Origin: Thecaphora thlaspeos
Lineage: Eukaryota; Basidiomycota; Ustilaginomycetes; Urocystidales; Glomosporiaceae
DNA length: 64,000 nucleotides
Assembly (NCBI GenBank): GCA_900291925.1
Contig: UWYS01000008.1
Coordinates: forward strand, 62,001-126,000
Direction of reading: 5' to 3'
Made by a program: the position numbers and the translations under genes. Within the stretch, counting starts at the first letter, position 1. Each line of letters begins with the position of its first letter. Shown one piece after another: positions 1 through 10,161 of the stretch. The notes under the pieces are model-generated. The model did no database searches and had not been told where the DNA came from. It was given only the letters and a program-made list of their open reading frames with translations.

Positions 1-167
1 CCGCCCCACGCCCGCCTCGGCGTCGTTTCTTCTTGAACGACTGCCTCCACCATCCTCCCTCCATCCTTTCCCCCCTCGCCTCAACCCTCCCTCTCCTCCT
101 TTCCCCCCACAGTAACGGCCGATCGATCGATCGACACCGACACCGACACCGCGACACCGCCACGACG

Positions 168-1259
168 ATGCTGTCGACGTTCACGCCCCGCCTTGCGCGC
201 AGCCTCGCCGGCGTCTCCGGTTCGGGCCGCCTCGCTCTGCGCAGCCTCTCCTCCACGTCTTCGCGCCTCGCCGACCGAAGCGGCAGCGACAGCGACAGCA
301 CCTCTGCGCTCGACTACAAGCTGGCGCACCGTCTTCGCAAGCTGCCCCCTCTCCCGTCGCTGGAGCCGCCATCCTTGGATGCGGGCGAAGCGGTGTCCAA
401 CATCCTGTACAACACGCCGCCGCCGTCTCGTCAGCCGTTCAAGCGACACATCCTCAACACGCTGGTGCAGAACGAGCCCGGAGTGCTGTCTCGCGTCGCC
501 GGTACGCTGGCGGGACGAGGGTTCAACATCGACAGCCTCGTGGTGTGCGGTACGGAGATCAAGGACCTTTCGCGCATGTGCATCGTGCTGCGCGGACAGG
601 ATGGTGTGGTGGAGCAGGCACGGAGACAGCTGGAAGACCTCGTCCCCGTCTGGGCCGTTCTCGACTACACCAACACCAAAGTCATCGAGCGCGAACTCAT
701 GCTCGTCAAGGTATCCATCCTGGGTCCCGAGTACTTTGAGGAGTCGCAGATCGGTCCCGTCCCTCCGGAACTGTTGGCAGAGAGGGAGGCAAACGGTACG
801 ACAAGCAGACACGCCACCGCTGCTCAACAACCCCTCACTCCGACAGAGGCGCTCAAGATCAAGAGCGACAACATGAGGAGCGTCATCGCCCTGACGGAAC
901 AGTTCAAGGGAAGCGTCGTCGACGTCAGCAGCAGCAGCGTCATTGTCGAAGTGAGCGGCAAGAGTTCGAGGTGCGACGCCTTCCTCAAGCTCGTCAGGCC
1001 CTTTGGCGTCCTCGAGAGTGCCAGGTCCGGTAAGTTTAGGCCGCGCTCCCCCATCCTTCCTTTGTTACGGCCAGAAGCGTGACTGAACTGATGACCTCCC
1101 CTTTCCCCCTTTCCCCCCTTTCTCGCGGCCTAACCTCCGTCATCGAAAGGTACAATGGTGCTACCAAGATCGCCCATCACCTCTTCCTGGTTGGGCAACG
1201 ACGAACTGTTCGAAGAGGAGAGCAACGACGTCGACGCCGGTGCCCTTCCTCCGGGTTGA
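168..1259 (+). CDS. ILV6: Acetolactate synthase small (regulatory) subunit, mitochondrial
   Basis: Regulatory subunit of acetohydroxyacid synthase, which controls the first common step of valine/isoleucine/leucine synthesis in mitochondria and carries the feedback (valine) response. Exons 168-1029 and 1150-1259 (323 aa); intron 1030-1149 splits the codon in ARSG|TMVLPRSP. The ATG at 168 opens a basic, Ser/Arg-rich presequence (MLSTFTPRLARSL). An ACT-type domain starts near residue 92 with HILNTLVQNEPGVLSRVAG and FNIDSLVVCGTEI, followed by the family blocks RELMLVKVSILGPEY and LTEQFKGSVVDVS. The C-terminus WLGNDELFEEESND is encoded by exon 2. The reading frame extends upstream without a stop, but 168 is the first ATG and fits a targeting peptide. 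Family and structure are clear; the regulatory behaviour is inferred from the family. Confidence 0.95.
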
Positions 1260-1971
1260 AGAGTGCTCCTCTCTCACTTCTCTATGTCCATATGCGTCCG
1301 TAGTCAGACCCCTTTGAAAAGTCATTTCGTCCCTCCCTTGACCCTCGGGGCGGCGAAACCCACACAGTTTCACCCTTCTACACTCGATTCGAGAGGACCA
1401 GTCCCTCTACACAGCGACGATGGATGGACCCTTTTGACTTTTACATTGTTTTGATTATGGCCGTACGATAAGGCTCAAGACGAGACGAGATGAGACGAGA
1501 CGGAGAGGTAGAATACAGATGAAGGATGAGATTTATCGATAGTTCTCTGATACGACAGGTTGGTAATTAGCTACGAAGCGAGCAAGGGAACAGAAAGACA
1601 AGACGGGTGAAAGAGGAACAGAGACGACGAGGAGAGCAAATTTGATCGGATCGTTTGGTTGGGTTGGGTTGGAACATGCGCTGAGTGGTTACGGTTGGGT
1701 TATAGTCTTGTTCCTTTTTTTTTTTTTTTGTTGTTGTTGGGGGGGGCTGGTTGCGACGGGACGGAGAGGGGATGGGAGGATGTGCGAGGGTCGGTATGGT
1801 CCTTCTGCCCATGGTGGTGGCAGAGTGGAGGAGGTGATGTCGTTTCAAGCGCAGGCGGGCGAGCGTGTGGGGTGCTACCATATCGACGTCGACGTCGACC
1901 TCGTTCTCGACCGATCCGTGCACCGCACACAGCGAGGACGATCTCTCGTTCGTGCGCTGCGCTGAAGGTGT
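1260..1971. other. Intergenic, convergent 3' regions
   Basis: Between two convergent genes. It holds a degenerate (GACGA)n run at about 1477-1504, a T-tract near 1717-1730 followed by a G-run, and no ORF with family resemblance. Probably 3' UTRs of both genes. Confidence 0.6.
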
Positions 1972-2727
1972 CTACTCCTCCATCTCGACGTCGCCCTCGA
2001 TGGTCTCCCAGAGCCTCTTCTCTGCGCGGGCGGTAGGGCTTCCATGGCTGGACGTTCCAGGCGAGTCATCATGGACGATCTGCACTCCACCCTCCCTCAC
2101 GAACGCCTCCACCTCGTCGGCTCGTACGAAGCTATGGCCGTACGAAGTGGCGACTCGGACCCAGTTGCTCTTCCGTACCGCTTCGATCGACATGGATGCG
2201 CCGCCGACGGCGATGGTAGGGGTAGAGGACGAGGACGGGGGAGTGGGTGAGAGCATGTCTTCGTCCTCTTCTATCTGACGATGTTTCTCCTTTGCCGTTG
2301 CCGACGAGCTCGATGCCATCTGGGCGGGCTCGGGAGAAACGGAGCGGGGCGCGAGGACATGTTCTATCCTGGTCGAACTGCCCGACGACCAGGCCTGTTG
2401 TTCTTCCACTGTCGGCGGACGCGTCGCTCCTCGTCCCGCCGCACCGGTCGTCTTTCCACTGACAGCGCGAAAGGCAGCGGAGAAGGGAACGTTTTCCTCG
2501 CGAAACCTATGGTCCTTGCCGTACGTCTCTAACGCGACGGTTCGCACGCGTTTGCCCAACGATTCGAACGTGAACGACGAAGAGGGAGGCGAGGAAGTAC
2601 CAGGTTCGAGGCCGCAGGCGCTGAGTCGTTTGCGTTTGCTCGAGAAGGTGTGCGTCGATGCGACGGAGGTGTGTGAGTTCGAGGTGGGGCGGTGGTGGAA
2701 GAAGGAAGAGGTCGGCGTCGCTAGCAT
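1972..2727 (-). CDS. Hypothetical protein (251 aa)
   Basis: I do not recognise this protein. The frame runs from an ATG at 2727, in good context after a GA-rich 5' leader, to a stop at 1972, without introns. The N-terminal third is Ser/Thr/His-rich with a basic patch (SSKRKRLSACGLEPG) that could act as a nuclear signal. The middle is Ser/Pro-rich. The C-terminal about 70 residues look more ordered: SNWVRVATSYGHSFVRADEV, then EAFVREGGVQIVHDDSPG, and an acidic tail. The open frame continues upstream of the ATG through simple sequence, so the start could be further 5'. Calling it coding rests on ORF length and an ordered-looking C-terminus only. Confidence 0.55.
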   Translation of the reverse strand: MLATPTSSFFHHRPTSNSHTSVASTHTFSSKRKRLSACGLEPGTSSPPSSSFTFESLGKRVRTVALETYGKDHRFREENVPFSAAFRAVSGKTTGAAGRGATRPPTVEEQQAWSSGSSTRIEHVLAPRSVSPEPAQMASSSSATAKEKHRQIEEDEDMLSPTPPSSSSTPTIAVGGASMSIEAVRKSNWVRVATSYGHSFVRADEVEAFVREGGVQIVHDDSPGTSSHGSPTARAEKRLWETIEGDVEMEE

Positions 2728-5333
2728 GTTGGGTCGATGTTCGAGGAGAGAGAGAGAGAGAGAGAGAGGGGTGTGATGCGGTGCGGTGCGGTATGAGCGT
2801 GCGTGGCGTGGCGTGAGAGAATGTGGCGGTAAAGACGGAAAGAAAGAAAGAAAGAAAGAAAAAAAAAAAGGGAGGGTGAGAGTGGTAGAGACGGTGGTGC
2901 GATGGTCGGGATGGTGGTGGTGGTGGAGGAGAGAAAGTCCATCCAGCCGGTGCATCCGTGTGTGTCCTTGGTCTTTCCGGAAATGAATCAATCATTTGAA
3001 CGCCTGGCAGACCTTCCCTCTTCCACGACGGGCCAACGCGTCCGTAGAGTGTGTAATTTCAATTCGAAATGCTGCTGCTTCCGTCGGGGCATCAAATCCG
3101 CCGCCCCGCACCTTATTCTTTTCTTTTCTTTTTTTTCTTTTTTCTAAACTTGCATCCAAGAGAGCGCGTCGTGTGCTCGGTGCGTGTGGCGTTCAGTGCG
3201 GCCTCCCCTCTGCTCGAATCGTGGTGTGGACGAGGTGGTTGCAAGCACGGCTCGGCTTTCGGCGTATGGATACGGGCATGGATTTGAGCCGTGTATTTCT
3301 CGAGATAGATTGAGGACGTTGTCATGGCTGACTACATAAGACTGTGCGAGGGAGGCCGGGCATGGCCAGCTCTGGCGACGTGACGAACCTGACCGACGGC
3401 AGTGCTTGAGAGAAGGTACGGGAAAATGGTAGGAAAAAAAAAAAAAAGTGGCCGCGCCCCAGGCCGTCCGGCACACCTTCTGCTGCTGACCGTCTCGCGC
3501 GGGTATCATCTAGCAGTGAGTGTGTGTGGGGCCATCTCGACTGGCATGCCCATCTCGCGGGTGATGTCCGGGGTCGTCTCGAATGACAAATGCCAGCCAT
3601 TGTGGTGTGTGGTGGACCTACAGATGTTATCTCATCTCGAGACGTCATGTCTTGGCTGCTTACAGTGAGGTAGGTACTATACGGAGAGTAGTAGAGTCGT
3701 GAGTATGGTACAGTACGTACTGTAGTACACCGTACGGAGAGGAGCCGCAAAAGCGGGGTCCTTCCTGCCTTGTTTGTACAGTATCCGCGACGGGCAGTGC
3801 GCTGCGTGCGGCTACACTCCGCCTTTTGGAGGGCCGTTGGCGCATGCAGCACACAGCGGCTCGTACTGCAGTGCAGCCAAGAGACATGGCTCTCCCCGTC
3901 TCCCCCCTCGGACGGCAAAAGTGCCTCGTTGCCGCCTCTTGGATCGGTCATAGCTCGGCACCTGCCTCCTCCTCCTCCTAACCCTCCTGCCTGCGCTACT
4001 CTGGCCAAAGCGGGTCTTGCGGAACGTTAGATTTCGCTGGCTTCATCCATTCGTCTCTCCTCGTAGATTTCTACACAATCGCCATCACCACGTAGAGAGG
4101 TGAGCATGGTCTAACCAGATGGTGGCTGATCCATTTCATCGCAACAAGTTAATCCGAGGTGTCCTCGATCGCTAGACGGGGCAAGTGTACATTATTATTA
4201 CGAGGTCAGACGTCGCTTTGCCTGGCTTGCGAGCGCCATGGAGAGGATGCGATTGCGGCTGCAAAGCGCATTTATGCTCGAGAGCGGCGGTATGGGTGCG
4301 GCGCGACAAGTCGAGCCCCCTTGTCCCCCCCCCACCGGCTTGCCGCCAGCACAGGCGCACTGTGGTCGCATCATTGCCGTGTGCTGGGATCGTTGCGCTG
4401 GCTGCTTCCCTTTGTCGTCGCCAGCCATCGTCGCCAGCCATCGTCGCCAGCCAAGGTGTGCTGGCCACTGTGGTGACGAGACGAGACGAGACAGACAGAC
4501 AGAATCTTGAATGAAAAGAATCTCAGGCCAAACGACGATGGGAAGAGTCGAGCAGCAACGTGGGCTACGGCCTTTGCGCTCGCAGACGACGTCAGGCCTA
4601 GCACCAAGGCCAGCATGCATCTTGCATGGCTGCAGGGACGACGGCTGAGCGGGGGAAAGCTGGGGAAAATGGCCGACCAAACTCGGCTCGCAGCAGCAGC
4701 GAGAGGGAGAGAGAGATCGAGGGAGAGAGGGCGGCGGCCTGCGAGCCCCACAGCTCGGTCAAGCGAGTCGCTGGCTGCGCTTTGCCTGTGGCTGCCTGCA
4801 CCCTACACTTTGCCCCGGCCTCATGGCAGGCGGCCGCGCCGCGCCCCAACGCAGATTGTATTGATGGGAGATGGATTGATTTTATTATATTCGAGATTAT
4901 TCTGACAGCTCGCCCCACCCTCATGCCTAGCCTCGTCCCCCCGCCTTGCCTCACTCTACAGTACTGCTGACGTCTTGGCTCAACTACTTCTTCCCTCGTG
5001 CCGTCTCTTCCGTCGTGAGCACGCAGGGGAGGATGATGGATGCTGCTGTACTCGTAGTACAGCACACCCACCGACCCGCCTTCTCGCCACGCTCTTCTCT
5101 TCGCCGCATCGCATCGCATCACAGCTGCCGCAGACCTCGCCTCGCCTCGTCTTGCCCCGCATAGCCCCGACTCAAATGGCCTGCTGCTTCCATGTGCGGT
5201 GCGGCTGCACGGCGCTCCGTGGCCACACCTCGCTCCTTCGATGCAGGTCAAGCTCTTACATACAACATACATCGCCGTGCAACGACGAAAGAACAGACAG
5301 CATAGGGAAAGCATAAAAGGCATCCACGCGCCA
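2728..5333. other. Long intergenic region with simple repeats
   Basis: About 2.6 kb without a gene I can support. It holds a (GA)n run at about 2748-2768, (GAAA)n then poly-A at about 2838-2868, C/T-rich tracts near 3117-3145, a roughly 13-bp unit repeated three times (CATCGTCGCCAGC type, about 4420-4455) and an (ACGAG)n/(ACAG)n run at about 4471-4501. Several overlapping ORFs on both strands are low-complexity. The right part is probably the promoter of the transporter locus; the left part the 5' leader of the hypothetical gene. Confidence 0.55.
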
Positions 5334-7138
5334 TGCCGTTCGACACCTCTCCCCGCCCCGTCGCCCTCGTGCCCTTTCGTCCCGTCTTTCTTCCCTCGTC
5401 CTCTCTCACCACCTCATCCTACGCCCAACGACCATCGTGCAACGAGACCCGACCGCGCCGTCACCGGCGCCGAGCTCTCGCGCTTTGACTTTATCTTTGC
5501 CTTTACCCTCATCTCGTGCCTCTTTTTCGTCTGAGGTCTCTCCTACGGCCTCCTCGACTCGCTCAACAAGGCCTTCCAGACCTCGCTCAACCTCACCCGC
5601 GCACAGTCGACCGGCCTCCAGGCAGGTGAGTAGCACGCTCGCGCTCCTCGTACAGCCCCGCGTCCCCCCCTCTCATCCATCTCGCGCCGATAGATTGTCG
5701 CGCTCAACATCTCCACCTCGCTTCTCCCCCCGCTTCTCGCCTCCGTCCTGCCAACAGCCTAATTTTGCTCGTATCTCCTCAACGGCTTCTTCTCTGGCGC
5801 GGCCATGAGAAAGTATGGCTACAAGAACGGCATTCACTTTGGCCTCGGTCTCTTCTCCTTCGGAGCAATCATATTCTGGCCATCTGCCGTGAAGCTCTCC
5901 TTCCCTGGTTTCATCGTATCGACGTTTGTCACCGCTAGCGGCCTCGCGTGGCTTGAGGTGGCCGCCAACAGCTACATCACCGTCATCGGTGCACCCAACA
6001 TGGCCGCCTTCCGCCTCGTCTTTGCCCAGTCGTGGAACGGCGTGGCCACCGTCATCGGACCCCTTATCGCCGGCCGCACTTTCCTCAAGACGGGCCAGGA
6101 GGAGGAGCTGTACCACATCCAGTGGGTCTACCTCGGCGTCTCGGGCTTCGGCGTCCTCATCAACCTGCTCTTCCTTCCTCTTCTCCAAGCTCCCCGAGGT
6201 CAAGCAAGAGGTCAACGAGGCTGTCGAGTACAGGGTCAAGGGCGGACTCCTCAAGCAGTACCACCTCATCACCGGCGCCTTTACCGAGTTCATGTACGTC
6301 GGTGCCCAGATCGCCGTCGCATCGCTCGCCATCAACTACTTTGTCGAGGCGCCCGGCAGGAACATCACCACCACGCAGGCGGCCAACCTGTACGCAGGCT
6401 GCCAGGCCGCGTTCACGTTCGGTCGCTTCCTCCTCGTCCCCGTCCTCTTCTACATCGACTCCGGCCTCATCCTCGGCATCTTCGGAGTGATGTGCATCCT
6501 CTTTCCTGCCTCACCGCAGGTCTCGGCTCGACGGGCGGCATCGTCTCGATCTTCTGCCTCTTCTGTGAGTTTCTTGCCTGGCGTCGCGACGCGAGTCTAT
6601 ACCTACTCTCTGTATCGGATTGCGCAGCTGACAGTTGGCGTCGGCCCTTCCTCTCTTGTCCTCTTTCCCTCGCCCGCCAGTCTTTGAGGGAGTGTGCTAC
6701 ACCATCATCTTCACGCTGGCCACCAGCAACCTGGGCTCGTACCAGAAGATTGGCTCGTCCCTTGTCTCGGCTGGTGTATCGGGTGGTGCCGCTTGGCCCG
6801 CAGTGCAGGCGGTCGTAGCGGACAAGACGAGCACGCCTAACTCGTACCACATCCCCATCATCGGGTTCGCCTTCGTCTCGATGTACGGCTTTGGCATGAA
6901 CATCCACACATCCAAGCAGCTGAGCCGGTGGTCGTGGAGGAAGCCGGAGAGCGAGGAGGTCAAGAACATCACTGCCGCCGCCGCCCCCGATACGAACCGC
7001 TACGGCGACGCCGAGAACGCGCATGGTCAGCAGATGGCGCAGCAGCACGGATACGTCGACGCCGGCATGGTCTCGAACGATGACCACAAGGACGCCAAGG
7101 CCACTACGGTCTACCCGACCGTCAGTTACACGTCGTAG
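5334..7138 (+). pseudogene. FucP-type MFS sugar transporter, disrupted
   Basis: Remains of a major facilitator of the L-fucose/glucose-galactose permease (FucP) family, a sugar:proton symporter of the plasma membrane. Recognisable pieces: FIFAFTLISCLFF and GLSYGLLDSLNKAFQ (TM1 region), GLAWLEVAANSYITVIG, NMAAFRLVFAQSWNGVA, FTEFMYVGAQIAVASLAINY, GVSGGAAWPAVQAVVADK and a hydrophilic tail ending at 7138. Probable exons 5334?-5625, 5758-6564 and 6681-7138. Lesions: TGA at 5532-5534 where the family has Trp (FFxWG); TAA at 5760-5762 where a Tyr (AYF) is expected, at the first codons of exon 2; a +1 shift near 6174-6182 and a compensating -1 near 6490-6500. The N-terminal frame before 5480 is also uncertain. 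Residues between lesions remain well conserved, so inactivation is recent or the lesions are local assembly errors. Confidence 0.75.
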
Positions 7139-7995
7139 ATCTGGACGAGATGATCGACCCGCTGTGTACGCGGTGGGGTTCTCGATGATTCTGGTTACCC
7201 TTGTTTTACTTTCTTCTTTCTTGTCACGACACGCACACATGACCGATACCTAACTCTCATGATTTCTCATAGCCTCGAAGGTAGCCGGCCCACGACGATT
7301 GTTCTCGTTTTCCCGTCACGATGTATTCTACTACTCTATCCCCCCTCCCCCCCGGACTTACCTGGGCTGACCCGAGTCTCATACAGCGATACGATGATAC
7401 TCTTCTTGTTGCAGCGACGTTTGATCGGTGCCTGTGTTTCGGGGCAGAGCGACGAGAGGGCGGTACCAGCCAGCGGAGCTTGGGCCAAGAGGCGACGGTA
7501 TGGGAAGGGGGCCCGTCGCAGCGCACCGGATGAACCAATTCACCGAGAGATCGTCTGTGGCGCAGCGCAGTGGCTACGGCGCGTCGACGGCGATACCACC
7601 GTCCGCCCGACGCCTGGTCAGTCCTGCCGAATCCCTGGGCTTGCCACACCATGCAGTCGCCCTCTTCGTCAAAACTCGCCAAGATGGGCCATAACGATCG
7701 TGGGATCGAAGGTGGGGCTAACGTCGACATGGTAGGGAGCACGCAGGCAGGTCGCGTCAATAGTTTCGTGCGAGAAGTTTGGCCCTGCCGGAGAGACCGC
7801 GTCTGGCCTCCATTGCCGCAGCACGTTATGGAAAATAATTTCGGATCCGCGCGTTCGCCGGCTCGAATACTTGAGTTTTTCTGGTCAGGCAGGAGAGACG
7901 TCGGCGGCGGCCGGTGCTAATGGTGATCAATCCGCACCTGGCCTCCCTCTCTTCCACCTACCAACCCCTCCGTTTCCCAACACCCTACCGTCAAG
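7139..7995. other. Intergenic, promoter side of RPL10A
   Basis: Contains the transporter 3' end and then the RPL10A promoter and leader. A pyrimidine-rich stretch at about 7938-7990, just before the inferred first exon end, is typical of fungal ribosomal-protein gene promoters. No ORF here resembles a known protein. Confidence 0.55.
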
Positions 7996-8930
7996 AGTGA
8001 GTATGAGCTCCCGATCGGCATCCGCCTGTCCCGTCATCGGCGGTGATGGAGGGCTAACACGGTCCGGCCTCATCCGCGGCTTAGTTGCTGACCCGCTCTC
8101 CGATCCGTCAATCCATCTGCCTGCTACCCTCGTTTCGCCGCACAGTGTCCAAGATCCAGGTATCAAGCGTGCGAGCGTCCATCAAGGACCTGATCAAGCG
8201 GAGCGAGGAGAAGCGCAGGAACTTCTGCGAGACCGTTGAACTCCAGATCGGTCTCAAGGCCTACGACCCTAGGTGAGTCGATCCTAGCCTCACCTGAGCA
8301 TTGCCCCGCCATGCTCCTTGGCGTGATGGACCCCTCCGAGCTCGGGGACAGCCGTGCTGACAAGATGCGATGCCTCACCGGTTCCCCTTTCCATTGGCCG
8401 CCGACAGCCGTGACAAGCGTTTCTCGGGAACCGTCAAGCTCCCCCACGTTCCCCGCCCGCGCATGACGATGTGCATTCTCGCCGATGCCGCCGACGTCGA
8501 CCGTGCCAAGCTGATCGAGCTCGAGTACATGACCGTCGATGACCTCAAGAAGCTCAACAAGAACAAGAAGCTTGTCAAGAAGTTGGCCAAGAAGTACGAC
8601 GCCTTCCTCGCCTCGGAGGCGCTCATCAAGCAGATTCCGCGTTTGCTCGGACCCGGTCTGTCCAAGGCGGGCAAGTTCCCCTCGCCTATCTCGCACAACG
8701 ACGACCTCGAGAAGAAGGTGACCGAGGTCAAGAGCACCATCAAGTTCCAGCTCAAGAAGGTGCTCTGCCTTGCCGTCGCCATCGGCCACGTCCAGATGAC
8801 TGACGAGCAGCTGCTCGCCAACATCATGCTGGCCATCAACTTCCTCATCTCGCTGCTCAAGAAACAGTGGCAGAATGTCAAGTCGCTTACCATCAAGTCG
8901 ACCATGGGCAAGCCCATCACCCTCTACTAA
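7996..8930 (+). CDS. RPL10A: 60S ribosomal protein L10a (uL1), start codon split by intron
   Basis: Large-subunit protein uL1, which forms the L1 stalk at the ribosomal E site. 216 aa when spliced, the usual family length. The conserved N-terminus [18 protein letters not shown] is only obtained if the A at 7996 is joined to TG at 8146-8147 (donor GTGAGT at 7997, acceptor CACAG ending 8145), so the initiator AUG is created by splicing. Exon 2 is 8146-8272 and exon 3 8408-8930; the second junction gives [12 protein letters not shown]. Family blocks: [51 protein letters not shown] and the basic C-terminus [12 protein letters not shown]. Intact, although both flanking transporter genes are broken. 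Confidence 0.93.
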
Positions 8931-10161
8931 GCGGCTTGCCGCTACGACGCGGTCCGGTCCGGTCCGGTTAGATACGTTCGTCCGCCGTTCCCCTGACCCC
9001 GTGACGTTTGTCTGGCTGGCTGGCTGGTCGACTTCGCATCTCGCTGCCGCCGCTGGCCGCCGGTCGGAGATGGCTGTGATGCCAACTCTTTCTCTATTGA
9101 TCTTGTTTTTCGGACATCCATGAGCCTTCGCACGCTTACACCCAGCCGTGTTGTGGGAGCCTTGGACCATCGCAGGTCAAGCTGCGGGTGCACGTGCGAC
9201 CTCTGTGACACTGGTGAGGGGAGCTCGATCAGATCAAAGGCACACACCCTCAAAAATCACATCCGTTTTCTCATCATCGACGGTTCGTTCGATATTGGGC
9301 GTGCCTGACTGTACTGTGCTTGGATGCTTTCGATGGCTTTTTGTGTTTGCGGTGGTGTAGGATGGATAACTGCTCTACGGTACTGGTCCCCGCGTCACCC
9401 GCGGCTGGACAAGACCACTTGCGTTTGCGCACCTTTTGCCCAAGAGGGCGCTTGCACCATGTCGTTCGAAGGTTGGGAGGTCGACTTACAAAAGGACATG
9501 CGAACTCGGCGGGACACCTGATGGCATTGCTCGAAATTACCGCGCCGATCTACACGAGGCATACACCGTACATCGATGGTCAGGGCCACTAGTCTATATT
9601 GGCGGCGAGCTGAAGAACGAATAGGGCGAAGCTAGGAGAGGGGCGTGCGGAGCGAAAGACGTCGTTGCTGCCTGGTCTCGTTGCTGAAACGATGGGTCGA
9701 GATGAGCGATTCGGGACAAAGGGTGAGAGCACCAACGGCAGGCCACGAGCGGATCCGAGATTGGCTCGAGAGCAGAGGCTAGCGAAAGCCAACCGCCGGC
9801 AGCGTGCTGTAGAGGGCACAGCTGTCAAATATAGAGGCCGGGCACCCTCGACCCTCGACCCTCGACCCTCGACCCTCGACCCTCAATCGCTCAAGCTTAG
9901 CACAGCGTCGAAGCGCGTAGCCTCACCTTGCCAGTGGCCGGCTTCCCACCACCCACCGCTGTTGATCTTCTGACAGACAGCTGGCGGATTGCAGGGAGCA
10001 TAAGAGGTACGAGGAGGGCGATCAGTTGTTCTCTTTCGCCCTCATCCATTCGCTTTCCCTTCAGTCCGTCCGCTCCGCTCCTTCCGTAGATCCACTCCTA
10101 GTCCTCCCGATACCACCCTTCCGCTTCAGGCCTAGCCACCCATCCACACAATCCCCCACCG
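8931..10161. other. Intergenic region
   Basis: About 1.2 kb between RPL10A and the ATPase locus. It carries a 7-bp tandem repeat (listed separately). Short ORFs on both strands have no family resemblance. The last 150 bp are C/T-rich and probably the ATPase promoter and leader. Confidence 0.55.
9844..9885. repeat. Heptamer minisatellite (ACCCTCG)x6
   Basis: Five perfect ACCCTCG units followed by a sixth with one mismatch, in the intergenic region before the ATPase locus. Not coding and not a canonical telomere repeat (TTAGGG). Confidence 0.9.

Noticed and set aside
4420..4455. CRISPR-like short repeats
   Set aside because: Contiguous tandem copies without spacers in a eukaryotic genome; a simple repeat.
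9844..9885. Interstitial telomere repeat
   Set aside because: The unit ACCCTCG is not the common fungal TTAGGG/CCCTAA; treated as an ordinary minisatellite.
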